A stretch of 64,000 nt of DNA from Candidatus Thiodiazotropha sp. CDECU1 (GCF_963455295.1 NZ_OY734020.1:2604001-2668000), one strand, 5' to 3'; positions 36,030-46,279 are shown, numbered from the stretch's first letter. Made by a program: numbers and translations. Notes: a model not told the origin generated them from the sequence alone.

Positions 36030-36923
36030 TCACTCTGGTTCACTGGCCTTGATCACCTCACCGCTATCCTGATCCTCGCCACGCTGGATCACAAGCTCGA
36101 CACGCCTGTTCTGTGCCCTGTTCTCACTCGTATCATTGGCTACCAGTGGCTTTGAATCGGCATATCCTTGGATCAGAAAGCGCCCCTGATCTATGGCCGC
36201 ATTACTCAGCATGGCGTGGACAACAGTCACTGCCCGGGCTGAAGAGAGTTCCCAATTCGAGCGAAAACGTCGGGTGGATATGGGTATGTTGTCCGTATGA
36301 CCTGCAACAATGATCTTACCAGGGGTATTCGCGATTACATCTGTTATCTTGGAAATTACTTCGAAGAATTCGGGGTTGAGGGCAGCCCGTCCCGATGGAA
36401 ATGAACCCTTTTCCTGGATGCGGATAATGATTTTTGTTTCCTCTGTCTCCACGTCCAGCAATCCCCCCTCGATTTCACTATCCAGCATCTCCTGCAACTG
36501 CTCTGCCTGCTCCTCGACCTCTTTCTCAATCTGCGCCTGCATCGCTGCCTTTGCCACATCGATATCCAGGTCTTGCGGGTCCTGAGCCTCATCACGCCGA
36601 TCCTGTTCCTCAGTCTTGAGAAACTCCTGTTCCAGATCTGATGTCTGCTGGCGGAGCTCTTGCAGGGGGGAGGGTTCAGGCGTGCCTGGACTGTATTCCT
36701 GCATGATCACGCTGGTGCCTTTTACCACCTCCAGTGCCGGAATCTCCCGCTGCACACCGAAGGCATCCTTCATGGATTCCGCCATTTTCTTGAAACGCTG
36801 GGCATCCACCTCCGCAAAGGAGAGTAGCAAGACGAAGAAGCACATCAGCAGCGACATCAAATCTGCAAAGGTCGCCAACCAGGGCGGCAGGCCGTCAGGA
36901 CATTTCGGGCACTCATCTGCCAT
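36030..36923 (-). CDS. motB: MotB/PomB-like stator or ion-driven motor protein
   Basis: A 297-residue protein with one TM helix bearing the essential Asp (PPWLATFADLMSLLMCFFVL), a long acidic coiled linker (about 75-150) and a C-terminal OmpA/MotB peptidoglycan-binding domain (KIIVAGHTDNIPISTRRFRS, NWELSSARAVTVVHAML, YADSKPLVANDTSENRAQNR). The LMSLLMCFFVLLLSF helix is typical of the PomB/MotD class, often sodium-driven. It follows motA with a 3-nt gap. No flagellar genes lie nearby. Confidence 0.92.
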   Translation of the reverse strand: MADECPKCPDGLPPWLATFADLMSLLMCFFVLLLSFAEVDAQRFKKMAESMKDAFGVQREIPALEVVKGTSVIMQEYSPGTPEPSPLQELRQQTSDLEQEFLKTEEQDRRDEAQDPQDLDIDVAKAAMQAQIEKEVEEQAEQLQEMLDSEIEGGLLDVETEETKIIIRIQEKGSFPSGRAALNPEFFEVISKITDVIANTPGKIIVAGHTDNIPISTRRFRSNWELSSARAVTVVHAMLSNAAIDQGRFLIQGYADSKPLVANDTSENRAQNRRVELVIQRGEDQDSGEVIKASEPE

Positions 36924-36926
36924 TGC

Positions 36927-37685
36927 CTAGGATTCCTGAACCGGACGTTTACCGGTGGGAAGGTAGGTACTCAGGAGCTGTTCCAATACGCGCGGATTCA
37001 TTCCCTCCTGGATGCCAGAGATTGTTTCCATGATCAGGGACTTGTTGGTCTTTTCCATAGTACTGGCCCGGGCCAGTTTGTCGGAGATGGGTTGTGCGAA
37101 GGCATTCGCAATCACGGCGCCGTAGAGGGTTGTCAACAGTGCGACTGCCATGGCGGGTCCGATACTGGCGGGGTCCGACATATTCGCCAGCATCTGCACC
37201 AACCCCACCAGGGTGCCGATCATGCCCATGGCCGGTGCCATGGTCGCCATATTCTTGAACATGGTCTGGCCGACTTCGTGGCGTTGAATTGTCAGGTCGA
37301 TATCCTTGGTCAACAGCTTGTTGACCAACACCGGATCGTGTCCGTCCACACACAGGCTGATACCCTGCTGGAGAAATTGATTGCCGATCTCCTGCCCTTC
37401 CAGGGCCAGCAATCCATTCTTGCGTGCGATATCCGCCAGCTCCACAGCCTCGTCGATGAGTTTTTTAGGATCATCGGTCTTGTAGAAAAAGGCCTTCATT
37501 CCGATGCTGAAGGAACCGAGAAAGTCCCCCAGGGAGACCTGCATCAAGGTCACCATGAAGGTCCCTCCCACCACAATCAATAACGATGGAACATTCACAA
37601 ACAACATGACGTCGCCACCGGATGCAATTGCCCCGATGATGATGCCGAAACCACCCAAAAGACCAACCAGAGTAGCAATATCCAC
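36927..37685 (-). CDS. motA: MotA/PomA-like stator protein
   Basis: A 252-residue MotA/TolQ/ExbB-class protein with four TM helices (about 5-22, 30-50, 150-170, 185-205) and the family block MGMIGTLVGLVQMLANMSDP and TLYGAVIANAFAQPISDKLA. It starts with GTG preceded by GGAG. Partner of the motB-like gene downstream; together they would form the ion-conducting ring that powers rotation. PomA-like by length. Confidence 0.93.
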   Translation of the reverse strand: MDIATLVGLLGGFGIIIGAIASGGDVMLFVNVPSLLIVVGGTFMVTLMQVSLGDFLGSFSIGMKAFFYKTDDPKKLIDEAVELADIARKNGLLALEGQEIGNQFLQQGISLCVDGHDPVLVNKLLTKDIDLTIQRHEVGQTMFKNMATMAPAMGMIGTLVGLVQMLANMSDPASIGPAMAVALLTTLYGAVIANAFAQPISDKLARASTMEKTNKSLIMETISGIQEGMNPRVLEQLLSTYLPTGKRPVQES

Positions 37686-37937
37686 CGATTATTTCTCCGA
37701 ATCCCCGTTGCTGTTTTATTGCATCTATAAGCAGCTGCCTGAGAGCAATCCGTCCCGGTTCGTTCAAAGGTAAAAAGCTAAGATTCCAATCTGTTTGTTT
37801 TAGCGGTAGGAAGCGGTCAAACTTTAATTCCCCAAGACCCTGGATGGGTGCCAGATATTTGTTGCTGGAGTCGGTAGGAACTGGCTGTACAACAGACTAT
37901 TATGAGACGAATTGTTACTAAAAATTCAAGAAGTTAT

Positions 37938-38792
37938 ATGAATATTACAGATGAACAAAATATACTTATTACCGGTTGCTCCAGCGGCATCGGTCTTAAC
38001 GTCGCTGCAGGACTGAAAAGCCGCGGTTACCGTGTCTTTGCCAGTGCCCGAAAGGAACAGGATGTAGAGGATTTGCAGCGCCGGGGATTCGAGGCACTCC
38101 AGCTCGACCTGGATCAGAGTAGCTCCATAGATCAAGCCGTGGAGCAGCTGTTTGAGCAGACCAATGGGCGACTTTACGCCCTCTTCAACAACGGTGCCTA
38201 TGGTCAACCCGGAGCGGTCGAGGACCTGAGCCGTGAGGTACTGCTCAAGCAATTCGAAACCAATCTCTTTGGCTGGCATGAGCTGACATGCCGGGTCATC
38301 CCAACAATGCGCAGTCAGGGTGAGGGGCGAATCATTCAAAACAGCTCGATTCTCGGTTTTATCACCCTACCCTATCGTGGCGCCTATGTGGCCAGCAAAT
38401 ACGCCCTGGAAGGATTGAGTGACACCCTGCGGCTGGAACTTGCCGGGAGCGGTGTGCATGTCTCGCTGATTGAACCCGGACCAATTGAAAGCCGGTTTCG
38501 GGAAAATGCTCATATCATGTTTGAAAAACATATCGACAGCCTCAACTCTGTGCATCGGCAACACTACCAAGGCGTGATCAGCCGGCTGGAAAAACAGGGA
38601 CATGCAGCTCCCTTTACCCTTCCTGCGGAAGCGGTACTCAAGAAGGTCATCCACGCCCTGGAGAGCCGCAATCCCAAACCACGCTACCACGTCACCTTTC
38701 CCACCCATCTGTTTGCAGTGCTTAGACGCCTGCTCAGCAGTCGCGCCATGGATCGCCTCCTTCTCAGGGTTGGGGGAGGTGGCAGTCGCTGA
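37938..38792 (+). CDS. Short-chain dehydrogenase/reductase (SDR)
   Basis: 284 residues from the ATG at 37938 (an ATG 12 codons upstream has no ribosome-binding site). Classical SDR: nucleotide motif TGCSSGIGLNVAAGL, structural NNGAYGQPG, catalytic Ser in IIQNSSILGFITLPY, and YVASKYALEGLSDTL holding the YxxxK pair, then LIEPGPIESRF. The RxxDV-like layout after the first strand (FASARKEQDVEDL) suggests NADP(H). The substrate cannot be told. The gene lies alone, divergent from motA. Confidence 0.93.
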   Translation: MNITDEQNILITGCSSGIGLNVAAGLKSRGYRVFASARKEQDVEDLQRRGFEALQLDLDQSSSIDQAVEQLFEQTNGRLYALFNNGAYGQPGAVEDLSREVLLKQFETNLFGWHELTCRVIPTMRSQGEGRIIQNSSILGFITLPYRGAYVASKYALEGLSDTLRLELAGSGVHVSLIEPGPIESRFRENAHIMFEKHIDSLNSVHRQHYQGVISRLEKQGHAAPFTLPAEAVLKKVIHALESRNPKPRYHVTFPTHLFAVLRRLLSSRAMDRLLLRVGGGGSR

Positions 38793-38915
38793 TATGGTCA
38801 TTATTAACCCGGTATGCAGGTAGGCTGGGTTAAAAAAAAATTCCAGGTTGAAGCGGAAAGCCATTCTATGACATGATCCTTGCCCCTTATCTAACCTTGT
38901 TGGCCTACATAAATC

Positions 38916-39554
38916 ATGTCGACTGAGATCCCAACCCCCATTGAGATCAATCTGCACCAAAAATCCCGCCTGCTGGCACTGCGCTTTTCCGATGGGATGA
39001 GCTTTGAACTTCCCTGTGAGTATCTGCGTGTCTTCTCCACGGCGGCGGAGGTCAAAGCGAGTGATTCACCGGTTACCGGAAAGGAGTCGGTCAGTATCAC
39101 GAAAATCGAACCTCAGGGGCAATATGCCATACGCCTGGTCTTCGATGATGGACATGACACAGGAATCTTCTCATGGGAGACCCTCTATAAGCTGGGCATC
39201 GAGTATGAGAAAAACTGGAACAGCTATCTCGAAAAGTTGAAAGCCATCGGCTACGCACGCCAGGAAACGGGGCAGAAGGAACGCAGAATCAAGCTCTATT
39301 ATTTCTCCTGGTTGGCAAATAAAACAGGCAAAGAGAGTGAAGAGTTGGTACTGCCGCCTTCAGTAACAACCGTCTCAGAACTATTGATACTACTCAGAAA
39401 GCGTCGATATCAAGTGGCGCAAGTGTTCGATGAATCACTCTTGAGGCCTACCGTCAACAAGCAGTTTGCCGAGTTTTTCACCCGCCTCGAAGATGGTGAT
39501 GAAGTGGCATTGGTGCCTAATCGCCCAACACCACCCGCAACACCTGATATATAG
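38916..39554 (+). CDS. DUF971 domain fused to a MoaD/ThiS-like ubiquitin fold
   Basis: A 212-residue two-domain protein. Residues about 1-110 are a DUF971 (GBBH-like N-terminal) domain: LLALRFSDGMSFELPCEYLR, GQYAIRLVFDDGHDTGIFSW and ETLYKLGIEYEKNW. Residues about 125-205 look like a MoaD-type beta-grasp: IKLYYFSWLANKTGKESEEL, a helix with SELLILLRKRR, and a final LEDGDEVALVPN. A true sulfur carrier ends in Gly-Gly; this one continues to NRPTPPATPDI, so the carrier chemistry is lost or the C-terminus is processed. Function unknown; DUF971 proteins are linked to Fe-S and sulfur-carrier metabolism. Confidence 0.75.
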   Translation: MSTEIPTPIEINLHQKSRLLALRFSDGMSFELPCEYLRVFSTAAEVKASDSPVTGKESVSITKIEPQGQYAIRLVFDDGHDTGIFSWETLYKLGIEYEKNWNSYLEKLKAIGYARQETGQKERRIKLYYFSWLANKTGKESEELVLPPSVTTVSELLILLRKRRYQVAQVFDESLLRPTVNKQFAEFFTRLEDGDEVALVPNRPTPPATPDI

Positions 39555-39623
39555 TCAGCAGCAAGTTTTTTGAGTTGGAGTCCGCCATGGATATAACTAG
39601 CGGACAGTAGGTATGCACGCTAT

Positions 39624-40577
39624 TCAGTTAAAATCGAAATTGAGTGTTTGCGGTTGTCCGTTACGCACGATTTCCACCTGAACACTACTTACACCCTTCA
39701 GTTTTTCTATCAGCTTCATCGCTTCCTGGTCATTTGACAAAGCTACACCATTCACCGAGGTCACGAGATCCGAGGGGCGTACACCCAATTGGTTGTAAAG
39801 TTCACGATTCTTTTGTGGCAATATGCGATAGCCCTTCATGCCTTCTCTGGATTTAACCGGCACAAATCGGACATATTCAAATATCTTCAGCGGCTCCTTG
39901 CGCAACAAATCACGATACTTACTTAGATTCTTGCTCTTATTGCTGGTTGAGGCGCCCGGGCCAAACCCCGATTTCGACGAACTCCTTTGAGCATTGGTGC
40001 TAACCCTGGAATTTGTGACAGGTCTACTTTTTGATACCTTGGGAAAGCGTAACACTTCCGACCGCCCATTCCTCAACAACACCACGCGATCTTCGAATAC
40101 CGCCTGTAAGGTGACTCCGGACATAACAGCATTACCAACTTTATAATATTTTTGCACATTACCCGATGTTCCGATGATAGCCTCTCCCTTCTCGGCTTGA
40201 TCAGCGACAAAAACCCCATGCAGGGTCAAATTAAGTCTGGTTTCAGGTGCCTTGGTATCGATTTTCTTTACTGTCTTGGTGGCCCCTGCGATACCAAACA
40301 GATGCAGTTTCGCCACGTTATCGAGTTGATTGGCATTGCCCTGTCGCTGGGCGGTTGGCATGGCATTAGCTCCTTGTTTCTGCCTCTGTTGTTGAACCTC
40401 AGAAACAGGAATCAGGCTCCATGTGAGCTCCGCTGCACGCCAACTGATCAGTAACACCAGTAACAGTGCCACTGCCAGCGGCAGCTGCTTTGTGAGCAGC
40501 TTCTCCAACCATTTAGGGGCTGTCTTTTCAGACATCCAATCGTTGAAATAGCTTTGTGCCTGTGTTGCGATATTCAT
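39624..40577 (-). CDS. gspC: GspC-like type II secretion protein
   Basis: A 317-residue protein with a short cytoplasmic N-terminus, one TM helix (LPLAVALLLVLLISWRAAEL), the HR domain (LDNVAKLHLFGIAG, then LNLTLHGVFVADQAEKGEAI, with the LFG hallmark) and a C-terminal PDZ domain (GYRILPQKNRELYNQLGVRP to SVQVEIVRNGQPQTLNFDFN). GspC links the inner-membrane platform to the GspD secretin. Normally gspD follows directly; here the next gene is a convergent one, so this copy stands apart from a gsp operon. Confidence 0.88.
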   Translation of the reverse strand: MNIATQAQSYFNDWMSEKTAPKWLEKLLTKQLPLAVALLLVLLISWRAAELTWSLIPVSEVQQQRQKQGANAMPTAQRQGNANQLDNVAKLHLFGIAGATKTVKKIDTKAPETRLNLTLHGVFVADQAEKGEAIIGTSGNVQKYYKVGNAVMSGVTLQAVFEDRVVLLRNGRSEVLRFPKVSKSRPVTNSRVSTNAQRSSSKSGFGPGASTSNKSKNLSKYRDLLRKEPLKIFEYVRFVPVKSREGMKGYRILPQKNRELYNQLGVRPSDLVTSVNGVALSNDQEAMKLIEKLKGVSSVQVEIVRNGQPQTLNFDFN

Positions 40578-40631
40578 CTCTTTCCCCGTCTATCCGGCTC
40601 GGGCCAGTTAACTTTAATCCAGTCGGCTCTG

Positions 40632-41210
40632 CTATTCCGGATATCGCATCAGCTTTGGATTCAGTTTGAATGCCTTTTTTATCTTAGCGACCATTTTCTC
40701 TGCAAGCCTGTGATCCACCTCCGGCCCAACCTGGATTCGATAATGCTGTTTACCCTTCAACCTCACCCTTTCCATCTGAGCAGGCAGATCGGCCTTGCGT
40801 AACTCTTTGACCAGCTTTTTTGCATTTTTCTCATTCGTAAGACTGGCAACCTGAATCATCCAGGCTGTCGGTGATGGCCTGGTTGAGGTGTTTTTGGCTA
40901 CCGGCTTAGGTTTTGCTTCCGGTAGTTTTGCCTCCGGTGGTTTCACTTCCTTAAGCTTAGCCGGCTTTGTGCCAGTGGATTCCGACTTGGTGATTTTTTC
41001 AGGTTGTGGTTTGGCCACATTCAGTGGCTGAACCCTCTTTACTGGAGTGGCTTTTTTCTGCGCCGGCTTGACTGGAATGGTGTGATCGGAAACAGTGCGC
41101 CTTTCAATCGGCTCATCGATAAGCATAGGGACGAATATCACCACCAACGCCACCAGCACCGCGCCACCCAGTAATCGTTGTTTGAGTCTCTCCTCCAGTC
41201 CCATATCCAC
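40632..41210 (-). CDS. dedD: SPOR-domain protein (DedD-like)
   Basis: 192 residues: an N-terminal TM (about 10-30), a Pro/Lys-rich linker (KPAKLKEVKPPEAKLPEAKP), and a C-terminal SPOR domain from about residue 118 (WMIQVASLTNEKNAKKLVKE ... HYRIQVGPEVDHRLAEKMV). SPOR domains bind denuded septal peptidoglycan. The folC-dedD neighbourhood is the normal place of this gene; cvpA and purF, which usually follow, are absent here. Confidence 0.92.
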   Translation of the reverse strand: MDMGLEERLKQRLLGGAVLVALVVIFVPMLIDEPIERRTVSDHTIPVKPAQKKATPVKRVQPLNVAKPQPEKITKSESTGTKPAKLKEVKPPEAKLPEAKPKPVAKNTSTRPSPTAWMIQVASLTNEKNAKKLVKELRKADLPAQMERVRLKGKQHYRIQVGPEVDHRLAEKMVAKIKKAFKLNPKLMRYPE

Positions 41211-41305
41211 TTTTCCAGCTTAGGAATCAATGACAACTGAACATGATTCAAATATTCAGTCCTTGCCTGTTCAGACAAGTATATCAGCTCAACTCCAGAT
41301 CACCC

Positions 41306-42574
41306 TCATGCCAGGTGTAAAATGTGCATAGCCTCTCCCACAATGCGAAAAGAGCCGAAGATCAGAATCAAATCCTGGGGTTCCGCCTCATCGCTACAGG
41401 CTTGGTAAGCCTCTGAAAAACTATGATAACAGCTGACCGGCTGCCGCACCCCCGCCTGCCCGAGATTCGCGGCGAGCTGTTCTGCCTTGCGTCCGCGCCA
41501 GCCATGCAGATCTAGCAGGTGCCAACTCGTCAGCAGCGGTCCAATCAATTCAACTGCATCGGCCACATCCTTGTCCTGCAGCATACCGAAGATTGCGTGT
41601 ATTCGTCCGCGCCTATTCATTTGCGTCAAGCCGTCACGCAAGGTTTGCATGGATTGCCTGTTATGGGCGACATCCAGCAACAACGCAGGAGTGGACGGGA
41701 TAAAATGTAAGCGTCCGGGCAGTCTTACATCACGCAGTCCCTTCGCGATGACCTTTTCATGCAGTGGAAAACGATGTTGCAGCAGATGACAAACCATGAC
41801 AACCGCACTCGCATTCTGCAGCTGCTTGCCACCTGTCAGAGCTGGCTCGGGAAGTTCGATTTCCACACCATCCGGCCCCGACCAGCGCCAACCCCTGGCG
41901 TTTGCCTGATGATTAAAATGCCGGCCGGACTGGTAGATATCGGCAGATAGTTGCTCAGCCTGCTCCAGTACTGAGTGAGGCATAGTCGCATCTCCCAAAA
42001 CGACAGGTTTACGGCTGCGTATTATACCCGCCTTCTCCCTGCCGATTGATTCTATATCGGTACCGAGCCAATCGGTATGGTCCAAATCGATGGTGGTGAT
42101 CAATGCAACATCCGCATCGATGATATTAACCGCATCGAGACGCCCACCAAGACCCACCTCCAGAATCACCAGCTCCGGCTTCTGCGCAACGAAACAGAGT
42201 AATGCTGCCAGGGTGGCAAACTCAAAGAAGCTCAAACTTATCTGTCCCCGCGCCTGATCGATCATCTCAAATGCGCGGCATAGCTGCTGATCAGAGACGG
42301 GCTCGCCATTCAGACGTATGCGCTCGTTGTAGCGAATCAGATGAGGAGAGGTAAAACTCCCGATATGAATGCCTGCCTGCAGGCAGATCGATTCAAGCAT
42401 GGCCACGCAGGAGCCTTTGCCATTGGTGCCGGCTACCGTCACCACTTGAGACCTGAATCCTTCAGGTTTCAGTCGCTGCCAGACAGTTTTGACCCGCTGC
42501 AAACCCAGGTCGATTTCCGTAGGATGCGAATCTGCCTGCCAATCGAGCCATTGATCCAGCTTCTCAAAACGCAC
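41306..42574 (-). CDS. folC: Folylpolyglutamate/dihydrofolate synthase
   Basis: The start is the GTG at 42574 (GGAG eight bases upstream; protein VRFEKLDQWLDWQADSHPTE), 422 residues. Mur-ligase-type ATPase: P-loop VVTVAGTNGKGSCVAMLESI, the omega loop SFTSPHLIRYNERIRLNGEP, ILEVGLGGRLDAVN and DHTDWLGTDIESIGREKAG. Adds glutamate to dihydropteroate and to folates. It lies downstream of accD, the usual accD-folC-dedD order. Confidence 0.96.
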   Translation of the reverse strand: MRFEKLDQWLDWQADSHPTEIDLGLQRVKTVWQRLKPEGFRSQVVTVAGTNGKGSCVAMLESICLQAGIHIGSFTSPHLIRYNERIRLNGEPVSDQQLCRAFEMIDQARGQISLSFFEFATLAALLCFVAQKPELVILEVGLGGRLDAVNIIDADVALITTIDLDHTDWLGTDIESIGREKAGIIRSRKPVVLGDATMPHSVLEQAEQLSADIYQSGRHFNHQANARGWRWSGPDGVEIELPEPALTGGKQLQNASAVVMVCHLLQHRFPLHEKVIAKGLRDVRLPGRLHFIPSTPALLLDVAHNRQSMQTLRDGLTQMNRRGRIHAIFGMLQDKDVADAVELIGPLLTSWHLLDLHGWRGRKAEQLAANLGQAGVRQPVSCYHSFSEAYQACSDEAEPQDLILIFGSFRIVGEAMHILHLA

Positions 42575-42713
42575 CGTTGAGACTCCACTGGTGCATACCG
42601 CAAACAATCAGCCGGGTGATCAAAAGTCTAAATATATGATTAATAATCAAAGATGCACTTCAGAAAAGCTATGCCTGGGGGAATCGCCTAGGGTCTGGCT
42701 CCAAGACCAGTGG

Positions 42714-43574
42714 TCATGCCCTGGGCTTATTCATCAGGATGCTGAGTAGATCGGCAATGCGGTCTCGCATATCCCGTCGGTCGATGATCATGTCGATGGC
42801 GCCATGATCGAGCAGAAATTCACTGCGCTGGAAACCTTCAGGGAGTTTTTCACGCACTGTCTGCTCAATCACCCTGGGACCCGCGAAACCGATCAACGCA
42901 TTCGGTTCCGCCACATTGATGTCACCCAGCATCGCCAGACTGGCTGACACGCCACCCATGGTTGGGTCCGTCATCACCGAGATAAAGGGCAGACCACGCT
43001 TTTGCAGACGTTCCAGAGCAGCACTTGTCTTGGCCATCTGCATCAATGAAAAGAGCGATTCCTGCATCCTGGCCCCACCACTTGCCGAGAAACAGATCAG
43101 TGGCGTATGCCGCTCCAAGGCCATGTTGACCGCGCGTACGAAACGCTCACCCACCACAGATCCCATGGAACCCCCCATGAAACTGAACTCAAAAGCGGCA
43201 ACCACCAGGTCAATACCTTTCAACTGGCCACGCATGGCAACCAAGGCCTCTCTCTCTCCCGATCCCTTTTGCGCCTGACTGAGGCGATCCTTATATTTTT
43301 TGCTGTCCTTGAACTTCAACGGGTCCACTGATTCCAGGTTTGCGCCTATCTCCTCCTGGGGTTCCGCATCGAGAAAAGTTTCAAGCCGACGTCTGGCGCC
43401 AATCCTGTTGTGATGGTTACATTTAGGACAGACATCCAGATTTCTTTCCATCTCCGCCCGGTAGAGAATAGCGCTGCATCCCGGGCACTTGGCCCATAGA
43501 CCCTCGGGGACCGCACGCTTGTGTCCGGCATCCGTACGGATGCGGCTAGGCATCAGTTTTTCAAACCAACTCAT
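42714..43574 (-). CDS. accD: Acetyl-CoA carboxylase carboxyltransferase subunit beta
   Basis: 286 residues. The N-terminal zinc ribbon has four Cys (AKCPGCSA and [11 protein letters not shown]); the crotonase-like carboxyltransferase core shows [40 protein letters not shown] and [20 protein letters not shown]. It combines with AccA to transfer the carboxyl group to acetyl-CoA, the first step of fatty-acid synthesis. Length and context (trpA upstream, folC downstream) are typical. Confidence 0.98.
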   Translation of the reverse strand: MSWFEKLMPSRIRTDAGHKRAVPEGLWAKCPGCSAILYRAEMERNLDVCPKCNHHNRIGARRRLETFLDAEPQEEIGANLESVDPLKFKDSKKYKDRLSQAQKGSGEREALVAMRGQLKGIDLVVAAFEFSFMGGSMGSVVGERFVRAVNMALERHTPLICFSASGGARMQESLFSLMQMAKTSAALERLQKRGLPFISVMTDPTMGGVSASLAMLGDINVAEPNALIGFAGPRVIEQTVREKLPEGFQRSEFLLDHGAIDMIIDRRDMRDRIADLLSILMNKPRA

Positions 43575-43648
43575 ATGATGTACTCGATCTTTGTTATCTC
43601 GTTAAAACCGCGAGCCCATAGACTCAGTCGGTATTTACCTAAACCTAC

Positions 43649-44458
43649 TCAGTTTGCCTGATCCATTGCCTGCCTCATGGAAGCGATGACTTCCCGTAAT
43701 GCGGCGCCGATCTTCTCCGGTTGATCCGCCAGGGCTTCCACACGCGAAACCAATGCGCTACCGACCACTACGGCGTCAGCGAGGGCGGATACGGCTGCTG
43801 CAGTCTGCGCATCCTTGATACCGAAACCAACCCCCACCGGCAGATCACTCACACTACGAATCTCAGCCAGCTTTACCGCCAGGGACTGCAGATCCAGATG
43901 GCTGGCTCCGGTAACGCCTTTCACGGAAACATAGTAGACGAAGCCACCCGCCAAGTCACAGATCCGCTGAATACGCTCAGGTGTGCTGGTAGGCGCCACG
44001 AGATAGATCTGATCGATCGATTCGGCCTGCAACAACTGTTGCAGATCCCCACCCTCCTCAGGTGGAATATCGACCACAAGTATACCATCCACCCCAGCCT
44101 CTGCCGCCTGAGTGGCAAATTGCTCATAACCCATTATCTCTATGGGATTGAGATAGCCCATCAATATAACCGGTGTTTCGGCATCGAGCTGCCTGAACTG
44201 ACTTACCATATCCAATACATCATGCAGACTGACATGATACTGCAAGGCTCGTTCACTGGCCCTCTGGATGACCGGTCCATCAGCCATAGGGTCGGAAAAG
44301 GGTACACCCAATTCGATAAGATCCGCACCGGCGGATACCAGATCTTGCATCAGGTCAACGGTTATCTCAGGGATAGGATCTCCCGCGGTAATAAAGGGAA
44401 TCAGTGCCTTCTTCCCATCCGCCTTGAGCTGTGCAAATCGCTTACCTATCCGGCTCAT
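43649..44458 (-). CDS. trpA: Tryptophan synthase alpha subunit
   Basis: 269 residues, a TIM barrel that splits indole-3-glycerol phosphate. The catalytic Glu and Asp lie in [20 protein letters not shown]; other landmarks are [38 protein letters not shown] and the phosphate loop [15 protein letters not shown]. The ATG overlaps the end of trpB by 4 nt, which suits the alpha2-beta2 complex. Confidence 0.98.
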   Translation of the reverse strand: MSRIGKRFAQLKADGKKALIPFITAGDPIPEITVDLMQDLVSAGADLIELGVPFSDPMADGPVIQRASERALQYHVSLHDVLDMVSQFRQLDAETPVILMGYLNPIEIMGYEQFATQAAEAGVDGILVVDIPPEEGGDLQQLLQAESIDQIYLVAPTSTPERIQRICDLAGGFVYYVSVKGVTGASHLDLQSLAVKLAEIRSVSDLPVGVGFGIKDAQTAAAVSALADAVVVGSALVSRVEALADQPEKIGAALREVIASMRQAMDQAN

Positions 44459-45669
44459 AGCTGAATCCCCTCCCGCGCTGCAACTGTATGCATATCCTTG
44501 TCCCCCCTCCCCGAAAGATTGACCAGTATAATCTGGTCCGGGCTCATGGTGGTGGCAAGTTTCGCCGCATAGGCCAGGGCATGACTCGATTCGAGCGCGG
44601 GAATGATGCCTTCGATCCGGGTCAGATCGTGAAATGCCGCGAGGGCCTGATCATCGGTCACTGCCACATAGTTTGCCCGACCACTATCCTTCAGCCAGGC
44701 ATGCTCGGGACCAACGCCCGGGTAATCCAATCCCGCGGATATGGAGTGGGTTTCGATAATCTGTCCATCCTTATCCTCCATCAGGTAGGTCCGGTTTCCA
44801 TGCAACACCCCAGGCTTCCCGGCACAGAGCGGTGCTGCGTGTTGACCTGTTTCCAGGCCGTCACCCGCGGCCTCCACGCCATAGATGGCGATCTCTTTGT
44901 CATCCAGGTATGGGTAGAAAAGACCGATCGCATTGGATCCTCCACCCACACAGGCGACCAGCGCATCCGGCTGTCGTCCCGCCTGGCGTTGCATCTGGTC
45001 CCGGGACTCTCTGCCGATAACTGATTGAAAGTCGCGCACCATCGCCGGATAGGGATGGGGTCCGGCTACGGTACCGATGATATAAAAGGTGTTATCCACA
45101 TTGGTCACCCAGTCACGCATCGCCTCGTTGAGTGCGTCCTTAAGGGTTTTGGAACCCGACTCAACCGATCTCACCTCGGCTCCCAGCAGGCGCATGCGAT
45201 AGACGTTCGCCTCCTGTCTTGCGATATCCACAGCCCCCATGTAGACCACACACTCCAGACCAAGTCTGGCAGCGACTGTGGCGCTGGCCACCCCATGCTG
45301 ACCGGCTCCGGTTTCCGCGATGATGCGGGATTTACCCATGTGTCTGGCAAGCAGCGCCTGGCCTACCGTATTATTGACCTTGTGCGCCCCGGTATGATTG
45401 AGGTCTTCACGCTTGAGGTAGATCTGCGCGCCACCCAACTGCTTACTCCAGCGTTTGGCATGGTAGATGGGGGACGGCCGTCCCACATAGTGGGCAAGAT
45501 CCTGGTCCAGCTCCTTGAGAAACTCCTGGTCACCCATGTAATGCTGGTAGGCCAGACGTAGCTCTTCCAGCGGTGCCATCAGCGTTTCCGACACAAAGAG
45601 TCCGCCATATGGACCAAAATGCCCCCTGTCGTCAGGTAGGGACCCAATGATTTTCTCAGTTGTCGCCAC
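44455..45669 (-). CDS. trpB: Tryptophan synthase beta subunit
   Basis: 404 residues, PLP enzyme joining indole and serine. The PLP lysine is in [20 protein letters not shown]; the glycine-rich phosphate loop is [40 protein letters not shown] is also typical. The start is GTG. It overlaps trpF upstream by 14 nt and trpA downstream by 4 nt, so trpFBA form one coupled unit. Confidence 0.98.
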   Translation of the reverse strand: MATTEKIIGSLPDDRGHFGPYGGLFVSETLMAPLEELRLAYQHYMGDQEFLKELDQDLAHYVGRPSPIYHAKRWSKQLGGAQIYLKREDLNHTGAHKVNNTVGQALLARHMGKSRIIAETGAGQHGVASATVAARLGLECVVYMGAVDIARQEANVYRMRLLGAEVRSVESGSKTLKDALNEAMRDWVTNVDNTFYIIGTVAGPHPYPAMVRDFQSVIGRESRDQMQRQAGRQPDALVACVGGGSNAIGLFYPYLDDKEIAIYGVEAAGDGLETGQHAAPLCAGKPGVLHGNRTYLMEDKDGQIIETHSISAGLDYPGVGPEHAWLKDSGRANYVAVTDDQALAAFHDLTRIEGIIPALESSHALAYAAKLATTMSPDQIILVNLSGRGDKDMHTVAAREGIQL

Positions 45670-46279
45670 GCTTTACTCCTGCAATAAATGCCTCAATTTT
45701 TGTCGCATCTTTTATGCCCTTCGAGCTTTCGACACCCCCGCTCACATCCACTGCATAGGGATGCACCTGCTGTATGGCCTGATCCACATTTTCAGGATCG
45801 AGTCCACCTGCAAGGATTATCCTTGATGCCAGGGTTGAGGGGATACGACGCCAATCGAAACACTGCCCCGTACCCCCGGGAACGCCTGCCTGATAGCTGT
45901 CCAACAACAGACCCGACGCACTGTTATAAGTTCGCTCAACCTCAGCCAGATCGACCCCTTCACGCATACGGATCGCTTTGATCCAGGGTCTGATATATCC
46001 ACTACAGGCCTCTGCCGTCTCATCACCATGAAACTGCAGCAGATCGAGCTGAACTTCATCTATGCAGCGTTCTATCTCGGCTCGATCCTGATTGACAAAC
46101 AGGCCAACCACCGTAACAAATGGGGGCAAACTCTTGACAATGGTCTTGGCCTGCTGCAGCGAAACAACACGCGGACTGGGAGGATAGAACACCAACCCAA
46201 TGGCATCAGCGCCAAGCCGAACAGCCTCGGCAGCGTCTTCAACCCTGGTAATGCCACAAATTTTAATACGTGTTCGCAT
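45656..46279 (-). CDS. trpF: Phosphoribosylanthranilate isomerase
   Basis: 207 residues. Catalytic Cys in [33 protein letters not shown], the catalytic Asp in [19 protein letters not shown] and the phosphate loop [15 protein letters not shown]. It converts phosphoribosylanthranilate to the carboxyphenylamino form in tryptophan synthesis. It is the first gene of trpFBA; trpEGDC are not here, the split typical of many gammaproteobacteria. Confidence 0.97.
   Translation of the reverse strand: MRTRIKICGITRVEDAAEAVRLGADAIGLVFYPPSPRVVSLQQAKTIVKSLPPFVTVVGLFVNQDRAEIERCIDEVQLDLLQFHGDETAEACSGYIRPWIKAIRMREGVDLAEVERTYNSASGLLLDSYQAGVPGGTGQCFDWRRIPSTLASRIILAGGLDPENVDQAIQQVHPYAVDVSGGVESSKGIKDATKIEAFIAGVKRGDN

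Noticed and set aside
38801-38840. Rho-independent terminator after the SDR gene
   Set aside because: An AACCC/GGGTT stem is present, but the run after it is A, not T, on the gene's strand.
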